Shown here piece after piece: positions 21,380 through 28,363 of a DNA stretch of 28,363 nt. The first letter of the stretch is position 1, and every line of letters starts with the position of its first letter. Made by a program: the position numbers and the translations under genes. A model generated the notes under the pieces. The model saw nothing but the letters and a program-made list of their open reading frames with translations, had not been told where the DNA came from and did no database searches. This stretch comes from Fennellomyces sp. T-0311. Lineage: Eukaryota; Mucoromycota; Mucoromycetes; Mucorales; Lichtheimiaceae. The stretch lies in contig JALLLT010000118.1 of the NCBI GenBank assembly GCA_025266875.1, positions 1-28,363 on the forward strand, read 5' to 3'.

Positions 21380-21580
21380 AAAAACACCTGCGCCAAGTTA
21401 AAAAGAAAATAAGCACCATTTGTTAAAAACACCTGCGCCAAACTGAAAAGAACCAAAGTGCCAATTGGAAAAGCCTGTCGGCCAATTTACTAAAGTACCT
21501 GTGCCAAGTTGGAAAATGTGACTGCGCCAAACTAAAATAATCTTACACACCAAACTGAAAATTTAAAGGGCGCCATCTTA
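21380..21580. repeat. Degenerate TGCGCCAAACTGAAAA repeats downstream of the Tc1 pseudogene
   Basis: At least eight versions of (T)GCGCCAA(A/G)(C/T)T(G/A)AAAA occur at 20-40 bp spacing, for example CACCTGCGCCAAGTT, CACCTGCGCCAAACTG, AGTGCCAATTGG, CTGTGCCAAGTTGG and CTGCGCCAAACT. They may be subterminal sites of the Tc1-like element or an eroded minisatellite. No equivalent was found on the left side of the gene. Confidence 0.6.
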
Positions 21581-21866
21581 TAGGAAAATGTCGTCTTCAT
21601 AATTTGGCAGAATAGACCTTAGCCAGAGAATAGACTTTTGGAACAGAAATGAATAAAGAGGATAACTGATAGATGATGTTTATTGCTATTACATGCCCAG
21701 ATATTTGTATGTTTTACTAATTCTAATTATAATATAAAATAACGTATAAAGAAGACAATACTGAGCATTACCAAGATGCTAAGTAGATATAGTAGCCTTG
21801 GCAACGATTGCACAGCAAAACGGCAGAAGAGGTATCCAAAAAGGAAATGGCACTGGGCAAAAAAGG
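21581..21866. other. AT-rich spacer
   Basis: No gene or repeat recognised between the GCGCCA repeats and the palindrome cluster. Confidence 0.4.
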
Positions 21867-22000
21867 AATAATCCCCTAGCGAGAAGTATGAGACTATGCT
21901 AGGGGATTATTGACAATCCCGGGTGTAATGCCCCATTTTCAAGACAGAGGATTATTCCAGAGCAACTCGACGTTATTAATAATCCACTAGAGGATTATTA
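21867..22000. repeat. Cluster of GGATTATT palindromes
   Basis: A perfect 14-bp inverted repeat AATAATCCCCTAGC (21,867) / GCTAGGGGATTATT (21,898), with a 17-nt loop. A second perfect 9-bp palindrome, TAATAATCC-ACTAGA-GGATTATTA, lies at 21,977-22,000, and a lone GGATTATT in between at about 21,951. Five copies of the same octamer in 134 bp cannot be chance. Could be termini of a small non-autonomous element or protein-binding sites. Confidence 0.8.
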
Positions 22001-23119
22001 AAATGAGCGGCGAATCGGAGGGCCCATGTTTTTTATGTAAACGGCAGGTATACAACTTTAACTTTAATCTTGGTGTAATGGCGCGGTACATCAAAGCTGT
22101 ATGGAAGGTTTCTTTTTGTGTAAACGTATACAGGGGCACCGTTTTGGTACACGCGTTGTTTATTTCGGAAGAGGCAGGGATCGTCTCATTTTTGGATTCG
22201 ATACGGTTATTAATTTTAGCAGCAAAATTGGCAAAATGGTGGTAGCAAATTATGGTTTTAGCAGTATAGCATTTTTATTATCAGAACAGACGAATAGTAC
22301 TATTTAATTTCTATGGATCTATATAGCGCAGGGTAGTCCAATGTGAACGGCGATAGTGATAACTGCAGAAAGTATCAGAAATCCCGAACGCAACGGCATG
22401 GTGATGACTAACGCGTGGAAGATTCACCTTGGAAAGCCAACAGGTACCGCGATAACAACAGTGTGACAAGAGTGATATTGCTACCAAGGTAGACTTTGTG
22501 AGAACTGCCAAAGAAACAACTACTACAAGGGTAAGGGTTAGAAAGGATTGCCATACAGCAAAAGGAGAAACGTACCTTCTGTTTGGAACAATACCCGTGT
22601 GGCAGATCTGTTTAAAAAGAGTTTGTTAATCTCCCTGCAAATGAAGTTTGTAAATCGCATACCTTTATAGATTAAGCTGCTGAAATGGAGAACCCCGGTG
22701 GCAGTGCAGACAAAGTATAATGTGAGCTAGCGTTATAGGAGGAAAACTTACTACAACCGATAGTTTGCTTCGTTGAGGGTAATATGATAGAAAGGAAAGC
22801 ACAACAGGAAGCACTAGAGCAAAAAGTGTTGGTGATTACATTGATAAGAATAGCGAAAGTAGTGAGTTACCTGGAGTTCCGGTGTAATAGTGGTGAAAAG
22901 TAGAAAGAGAGACGAACTCAATGTTTAGCTGAGAGATGCCCTTTTTATATTCGTTGAGATCACGGTCATTGCCGAAAACGTCCTTGCCGGTATATATAGC
23001 ATAAGTATACACAATATAAGGTTCTTCCTGCTTTTTTATCGGTTTTCCACTACTAGCACGCAACTGTAAACCATCATAACGTATACTATCGCAGTGCAGA
23101 GTATTTACTTATATACTAG
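22001..23119. other. Interval without a supported gene
   Basis: Short open frames exist (22,003-22,245 with a CFLCK start; 22,836-23,063 on the minus strand) but none has recognisable domains or a clean start. CTTTTTATATTCG at about 22,940 (TATAAAAAG on the minus strand) is a TATA-like box. The last ~60 bp should include the promoter of the coiled-coil gene. Confidence 0.3.
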
Positions 23120-24296
23120 ATGTCCAACAACAACAACAACGAGTTGACGCACTTTGAGCATATCCGCGCTCAAGAGAATGCTGAGGCAATGCAGTCTTTG
23201 ATTGCAATGGTCCATAGTCTGCAGGACCAAAACAATCAGCTGCAGGACCAAGTCAATCAGCTGCAGGACCAAGTCAATCAGCTGCAGGCACGGCTACTCG
23301 AGAACGAGCAGCAGATGCAACATATAAGTGCTCTGCTTGCTGGCCAGCAGCTCGCGAGCCAGTCTGTTGTGGTGTCCGGGGCTGTGGCTACCACCATGCC
23401 CGCTGTACCAGCAGCTGTCGAATACAGCCAGGAAGAACGTCGCGCTGTTGAGGTAGAATGAATCGAGAAACTGAGATGAGCAAGTATTTATCATGTGCTT
23501 AGGATCTGGTGCATAAAAGAGTGAAGTCGTTGCAAAACGATCCAGTGGCACCGATGGAATTCGACTTCGCGTAACTTATCGTGCCGAGGCCAACAAGGAG
23601 ATGGCCAAGGCTGTAACGGACTATGTTCACGCACAGCCAGGTGCCGTGAACGATCGCAAGTTCATTCACAGCGCAGTACAGACGTACTACAACACGCTGC
23701 GAAGAAAATACAACACGCCCAAGGCCAAGGCAAATGCAAAGATGCGCAGAAGTCGACGAACGAACCGGGTGACGGATGTTTGTATCTATTAAAATATAGG
23801 AAGACCAAGTTCTAATGTATAAAATGATCTGTAGAAGCTGAAGGCGCGCATCGCCGCGTATAACATGAACTCGACTACGCTGGAAGCAACTTTTCCTGGG
23901 GAAAGAGATATCTGGAACGTGAGTGCATGTCTCCAGAACTCAGTGACATGGAAGGCAGCACGAAAGTCCTGCGTTATCGAGTACCTGTTTTCGCACGGAA
24001 GGGGTAAGGATTTTTCTTAGGAAAGAGCTTTATTTTTCTGAAAATACAGCGTTGTTATGTAGGTGGCCCGGTACTTTGCCAAACTTGATGGCTACACCAA
24101 CAAGGGCAAGAGGCAACAGCACCACTATGGCCAAGATGTCGCGATGGAGGATGCCGGTGCTCAAGGGGAAGGTGTTGCGTATGAGGCCGGCATCGCTCCC
24201 GACCGTGTAGGGGATCAAGTCCAAACTAGTGTCAGCCGTCAAAAAGTACAGTCACGCAGTCACAGTTATGGTCTGTCAAAATCCTGTGGTATATAA
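23120..24296 (+). pseudogene. Coiled-coil protein gene, family unknown, with small frameshifts
   Basis: Exon 1 (23,120-23,452) begins MSNNNNNELTHFEHIRAQEN and encodes a coiled coil built on repeated heptads QLQDQVN from near-identical 21-bp DNA repeats (23,220-23,289), then a Ser/Val/Ala linker. A 50-nt intron (23,453-23,502) leads to DLVHKRVKSLQNDPVAPMEF, after which the frame changes near 23,560. The reading continues RAEANKEMAKAVTDYVHAQP and FIHSAVQTYYNTLRRKYNTP with a basic KAKANAKMRRSRRTNRVT stretch. An intron at 23,778-23,834 leads to KARIAAYNMNSTTLEATFPG. Two more one-base frame changes (~23,895 at a GGGG run, ~23,990 at TTTT) are needed to reach SPELSDMEGSTKVLRYRVPV and, after an intron ending at 24,062, VARYFAKLDGYTNKGKRQQH. 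I do not recognise the family; the layout (coil, basic helices, acidic then RVP motif) suggests a DNA-associated protein. The shifts lie near homopolymers, so assembly errors are possible. Confidence 0.5.
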
Positions 24297-24312
24297 TATT
24301 TGTTATATATAT

Positions 24313-24375
24313 ATGGCATGATAGTTAGAGCGCGAGCCTTTCAAGTATTTTGTCCTGGGTTCAAATCCCAGTAAA
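24313..24375 (+). other. tRNA-like sequence (pseudo-tRNA or tRNA-derived SINE head)
   Basis: Contains an A-box-like GATAGTTAGAGCG (24,320) and a good B box GGGTTCAAATCCC (24,357) in a perfect 5-bp T-arm, CTGGG-TTCAAAT-CCCAG. Spacing between boxes (~36 bp) fits RNA polymerase III promoters. The acceptor ends and the anticodon stem do not pair, so a functional tRNA is unlikely. Confidence 0.5.
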
Positions 24376-24936
24376 ATATTTTTGCATTATTTTTTAAAAT
24401 ATTAACTAACAGTCCAAACGCGATGTATTATATACCATTCGACGTCATTTTTCACACTCTATTCACTAAAAATTATTTTACGTTAAAAAGTTCTAAAATA
24501 ACCACTTTATCTCAAAAATTCTAAACATTGCTAATATTTTCAGAATTACTATCCTCATCTATAAGATAAATTGTTCTAAGACAGTGAATTGCACGCATCC
24601 ACATCTTCTCCTTATAAAGCCGACGCCACTGAAAGTAAGCCAAGCTATACTCAATACTATCCTTCGCATAAGAACGTGGAAACAGTCTAAGCTTGATACT
24701 ATTCCAAGTGCCTAAAAAAAAGTAAGTATAAGTTATATTTTAAAAACAAAACATACCTTCAATTGTATTGGTGTGAACTTCACCATCAGGAGTAATAAAA
24801 CCAAGGCTATGGTTAACTGTTCTATGAACAAAGCCGTGTGTTCCAGATAGCTGATTGTAAGAAGCCCAACAATCAGTAAAAATAATTGAGTCTGGATGAA
24901 CATGCTTAAGAGCATTCCCAACGGTGCTTAAAAAAG

Positions 24937-24968
24937 TTACTTGCTAGCGAAATTTGACTAGCAAGTAA
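24937..24968. repeat. Subterminal palindrome of the Harbinger element (TAGCAAGT sites)
   Basis: Perfect 11-bp arms TTACTTGCTAG (24,937) and CTAGCAAGTAA (24,958) with a 10-nt spacer. The octamer TAGCAAGT recurs at 25,051, 27,836 and 27,900, all within 150 bp of one or the other end. Candidate binding sites for the Myb-like partner or the transposase. Confidence 0.7.
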
Positions 24969-25110
24969 AGTTATTTGAACCCCAATGGTCGTGCTAAGTG
25001 CTTGTTAAAGTTGCGTCGTAGCAAATTTTTGTGTCGGACCCAGTTAAGTTTAGCAAGTGGTATCCAAAGTGAGAAGTTGGTTTTTACTACTTCTTCACCG
25101 TCTTTAATCA

Positions 25111-26213
25111 ATGACTTCATCCGACAATTACAACGAATCGAGCTCGGATTTCGAGGATGAGCAAAGCTCCCCGCCATCTTCCCCAGTGGCTAACCCTGCT
25201 GCGGAAGCCTCGTCGTCAAGCACTTCGAAGTTACCTACAAAGAAAAATGCCTCAGCCAAGCAGAAGCAGAAAGGAAAGGCTACAAAGAAACCTCGTGATC
25301 CGAACTGGATGGTTGTCGAGGATGAGCTTCTTTGTAAAGCTTGGATAAACATATCCGAAGACCCGATAAAGGGCTCTGATAGAAAGTACGATGATTTCTT
25401 TCAAGATGTTGCCGACTACTACAATAAGTATAGCAAGTTCGAGACGAAACGCTCAGCTGATGCATGCAAGTGTCATTGGTCCATCGTTTTGAAGGATGTT
25501 TCCAGTTTTTGTGGTAGCTACGGTTTAGGCACTGGCTATGGCAGCGGAGGGAACGAGGCTTTAAAGGTAATCATAATGGTATTGGCTGTTCCCTTGCATT
25601 GATATATTTTCAAATTTAATGGAAGCTTGAAAACGCAAGGAAGGCGTACCAGAGAAAATCTAATCACAAGGTTTTCACTCGTGAAGGCTGCTTCCAGATT
25701 CTCAAGGATCACCCCAAATGGCGCGTTGCTATGGGAGTGCATCTCAAAAAAATTGCGAGCAGAGGGTCCAAAAAAGATCCCATCGATGTGGATGATGCCG
25801 GTGAGGGAGAAAGTGCACTTGTACGGCCACCCGGCATAAAAAAGACCAAAGAAAAGCAGGCAAAGGAGCAAGAAGCACAAAAGCGCAAAATGCCTGATTA
25901 TCGTGCGGAAATGTTGCAAAACGAGCATGAACTTGTTCAAGAATCGCGTAAACGGACTGCGTTTCTTGAGCAGATCACAGCCGACAACCGACGCGCAACT
26001 GATCTTGCTGTCCTTCAGGCGGATACGTCCACCATGGACGAAATCACTTGTGCAGTCCATGAGGCAATGAAGAGAGAAATCCTGAACAGGTATCTTTCCG
26101 CCCCAACTACCAGTGCTACCTCTGCCACCCCCTCCAGTAGTGCGAGACCTGAAGAAGGTGAAGAAAATGAGGAGGATAGCAAGGAAAACGAAGATGAACC
26201 AGATGTACAATAA
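25111..26213 (+). CDS. Harbinger Myb/SANT-like (trihelix) DNA-binding protein, 347 aa
   Basis: Two exons (25,111-25,566 and 25,626-26,213) joined by a 59-nt intron in phase. Ser-rich acidic start and a basic Lys stretch, then the Myb/trihelix core NWMVVEDELLCKAWINISED, FFQDVADYYNKYSKFETKRS and CHWSIVLKDVSSFCGSY, followed after the intron by LENARKAYQRKSNHKVFTR and CFQILKDHPKWRVAM. This is the arrangement of the plant and fungal Harbinger ORF2 (NAM-associated) proteins. A Lys/Glu-rich helical region with a KKTKEKQAKEQEAQKRKMPD stretch and an acidic tail complete it. In well-studied Harbinger elements the partner carries the transposase to the nucleus and to terminal sites; that role is inferred here. 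No defect seen. Confidence 0.9.
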
Positions 26214-26282
26214 GTAGCATAAATAAAGTACAATTATCTCCTACGTATTTAAGCTGAAGTACAATATATTGAAGCAAGGCGA

Positions 26283-27802
26283 CTATTCTTCATTGCCATC
26301 GTATTCGTCATAGCTATCGTATTCTTCATCGCTATCGGCTTCTTCATCTCCGTAGACATCCCATAGGTGCTTAATGAGATCGGTTTTCAACTGTACATGT
26401 ACAGTGCGATCTTGAATTTCGTCATAGCGATCGAGATATTCTTCAATACTGTTAGACAGCTGTCTGCAGGATGCTGGTGCATCGCTGTCTTTGTCTGTGC
26501 CGGTGGGCTTTCCTTTCTTGTGCTTTCCCTTCTTGTGCTTCTCCGTCTCGCGTTTCTCCTTCGCCTTCTCGCGCCTCGCCTTTTTTTCATCGCGCTCATC
26601 CTCGACAATCAAGTTGTTTAATATAATACAGGCCTGCATCACCATCTTCATATCGTCAAGGCTCCACAAGCGGGCCGGTGTATGGACAATATGGAAGCGG
26701 TTTTGAAGGGCGGCAAATGCCCGCTCAACATCCTTCCGAGCCGCCTCTTGCTTTTTCGCAAATAACTACATGCAACTTAATAAACATTTACCATTGAACT
26801 TTGAAAATGTACCCTATTTTTCCTTCCTAAAGGCTGTGATATGGTCTGCACTAAGGTAGCCCACTTTGGGTAGATCCCATCAGAAAGGTAATATCCCATA
26901 GTGTTCTCATGCCCATTGATCGTATAGTTGACAGATGGAGTACGTCCTGCAGCGAGATCATGAAAAAGATGAGATCGGTCAAGCACGTTGAGGTCGTTGT
27001 TTGAACCAGCACAGCCGAAGAACGCGTGCCATATCCAAAGATCATATGAAGCGACTGCTTCAAGGATAACGGTTGCGGTTTCATCCTTGCCTCTAAATTG
27101 TCCACTCCAGGCTTTGGGGCAGTTCTTCCATTCCCAGTGCATGCAATCTAGGGATCCAAGCATCCCTGGAAACCCGCGCTCTTCGTTTTCCTCCAACAGT
27201 CGCTTGACGTCACTTTCGTTTGGAGTTCTCAAGTATTCTTCACCGTACGCAGCGACGACGGCTTCGCAAAACTTCTTGAGACACTCGACCGCAGTACTTT
27301 CTGCCATTCGAAGATATTCGTCAAGTGCGTCTGCAGACAATCCGTACGCCAACTGCCGCATCGCAGCTGTCACCTTTTGGATAGGTGTAAAGCCTGATCT
27401 TCCTGTCGCGTCACGACTGGATTGGAAGAACTTGTTGTGCTTCTGTACTTTATCCACAATAGAGAGAAACAGAGTGCGATGCATGCGGAAGTGTCGTCGA
27501 AACTTCTTGTCATTATAAACCGGGTTTTCGTCGAAATAGTCCTTCATCAGCTGGACATTTCCTTGTTCTCGACCGCGATCATTGTAACTGCGTCTAGGAA
27601 CAGAGCCACCCCATTTCTTTACTCCATCTTCTTCCATTGATTCTTTGAGTCGTTTGTTATTAAGACGCCAACGAATCTCAAAATCTTCTTCTCCTTCGTA
27701 GATTTCAGTCAATTGACGCGTGTTGAGCATAATTGCAACAGATGTTATGATATGGGAAAAGTAAAAGAGGCGAGAAAATTTATTGCTACGTAGTCTATCC
27801 AT
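26283..27802 (-). CDS. PIF/Harbinger DDE transposase, ~490 aa
   Basis: Exons 27,802-26,813 and 26,765-26,283 with a 47-nt intron (GTACAT...TGTAG), in phase. Core motifs: MLGSLDCMHWEWKNCPKAW (D219), AFFGCAGSNNDLNVLDRS (D270), NGHENTMGYYLSDGIYPKWA, PLGRKNR across the intron into LFAKKQEAARKDVERAFAAL (E344), and WSLDDMKMVMQACIILNNLI. N-terminal MRQLAYGLSADALDEYLRMA is the family's helical segment. The C-terminus has a Lys/Arg-rich stretch of about 40 residues followed by a Tyr/Asp/Glu-rich acidic end. The ATG at 27,802 is chosen; MLNTRQL at 27,730 is an alternative. It faces the Myb-like gene tail to tail, with 69 bp between stops. Catalytic triad intact. Confidence 0.93.
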
Positions 27803-28363
27803 TGTATCAGGCTTGCAGTGTGAGTCAAAGTTAGCTAGCAAGTACCATTGGGAAAATCCACCAGTTGGGAAAGGTAACGAGTTTGGTACTCAGTAAAATT
27901 AGCAAGTGACTCTACTCGTAGCATTGGGGATGCTCTAACAATCAGATCAAGCAAGGTATTTGCTGAACGATCAGTAACTGTAGCAGTAAACATGCGACGC
28001 TCTGGTGTGCGCTCAACTCCACCAAGAACCCAGACACCTATTATATTATTAATAAATACAGTACATAAGGTAAATATATAATATTTACCTTCAACACGAT
28101 GGCCTCTGTTATACTTTCGTTTTCCAAATTTTGATTCATCAATCTCAACAATAATACCAGGACCACCAATCTGGACATCTATATAAAAGTGTCAATATCT
28201 AATATAGTATAATTAAGTAGTACTAATACATACCTTCAGTAGCAGAGTAAAGATCACTTTTGATTAGTTTTTTAAACTTTTTAGTAAGTGTATATACAGT
28301 CTTGCGATCCAATTCCACAAAGGTAGCAATAGCTTGACATTCCACATTATGTAAAAAGTAGTA

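Larger units (their letters stand above)
24910..27935 (+). mobile_element. Complete PIF/Harbinger element, 3,026 bp
   Basis: Ends GAGCATTCCCAACGGTGC (24,910) and, inverted, GAGCATCCCCAATGCTAC (27,935), agreeing at 13 or 14 of the first 16 bases; GAGCATCYCCAAYG is typical of Harbinger termini. It is flanked by the 3-bp duplication TAA at 24,907-24,909 and 27,936-27,938, the expected size and sequence for this superfamily. It encodes the two standard proteins in convergent orientation: a Myb/trihelix-like DNA-binding protein (+) and a DDE transposase (-). Five TAGCAAGT sites lie in the subterminal regions. Confidence 0.93.
24521..28363 (-). pseudogene. Merlin/ISXO2-like transposase, split by the Harbinger insertion; 5' part off the window
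   Basis: Exons on the minus strand: beyond 28,363 to 28,234; 28,178-28,089; 28,037-27,936 continuing, after the insertion, at 24,906-24,757; 24,711-24,521 (stop TAG). Introns are 55, 51 and 45 nt. Motifs: FVELDRKTVYTLTKKFKKLI, IVEIDESKFGKRKYNRGHR (first D), GVWVLGGVERTPERRMF, DSIIFTDCWASYNQLSGTHG (second D), VHRTVNHSLGFITPDG, HTNTIEGTWNSIKLRLFPRS (third acidic residue) and YSLAYFQWRRLY. These are hallmarks of the ISXO2/IS1595-type DDE domain used by eukaryotic Merlin elements. Apart from the 3,026-bp insertion the visible reading frame is intact, so the gene was probably functional when it was hit. Confidence 0.85.

Noticed and set aside
22003..22307. Two overlapping frames with CFLCK/FFLCK motifs as a zinc-binding gene
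   Set aside because: Only two cysteines each, no second ligand pair, and no family resemblance.
22836..23063. 75-codon minus-strand frame divergent from the coiled-coil gene
   Set aside because: No ATG start, no domain; contains what looks like a TATA box and may be promoter DNA.

Overview
The window reads as nuclear DNA of a filamentous fungus, most likely an early-diverging (Mucoromycota/Mucorales-like) species. Reasons seen: eukaryotic genes with many 44-63 nt GT-AG introns, the standard code, and an almost pure mosaic of DNA transposons. Assignment to Mucorales rests on my memory of the transposase families (the Tc1/IS630 and CMC proteins in particular) and is inference. I found no host housekeeping gene.

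Layout. 241-3495 (-) is a decayed CMC-superfamily (CACTA/Plavaka-like) transposase gene. 4322-6846 holds a hAT transposase gene (-) with a G/C-rich end. 6.85-9.1 kb is non-coding but carries two related nested palindromes. 9.1-9.58 kb is repeats and a 20-bp minisatellite. 9.74-10.77 kb is a broken gene remnant. 11.86-20.0 kb is a 21-bp satellite, inverted head-to-head at about 12,439, into which a complete 5,910-bp Plavaka-type element (13,733-19,642) has inserted with a TA target duplication. That element encodes a 13-exon, 950-aa transposase with an intact D-D-E set and, divergently from an 89-bp shared promoter, a 7-exon, 419-aa companion protein.

20.24-21.30 kb is a Tc1/IS630-like pseudogene with five nonsense codons, followed by GCGCCA repeats and a palindrome cluster. 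23.12-24.30 kb is a coiled-coil gene broken by small frameshifts. 24.52-28.36 kb is a Merlin/ISXO2-like transposase gene split in the middle of an exon by a complete two-gene PIF/Harbinger element (24,910-27,935) with near-inverted ends and a TAA duplication. Removing the insertion restores the Merlin reading frame.

How the parts work together: Plavaka and Harbinger each look like autonomous two-gene modules (catalytic transposase plus a partner). The other elements are relics. The nesting gives a time order: satellite before Plavaka, and Merlin before Harbinger. Exon joins given here were worked out by hand from splice motifs, frame and family similarity, with no transcript evidence.
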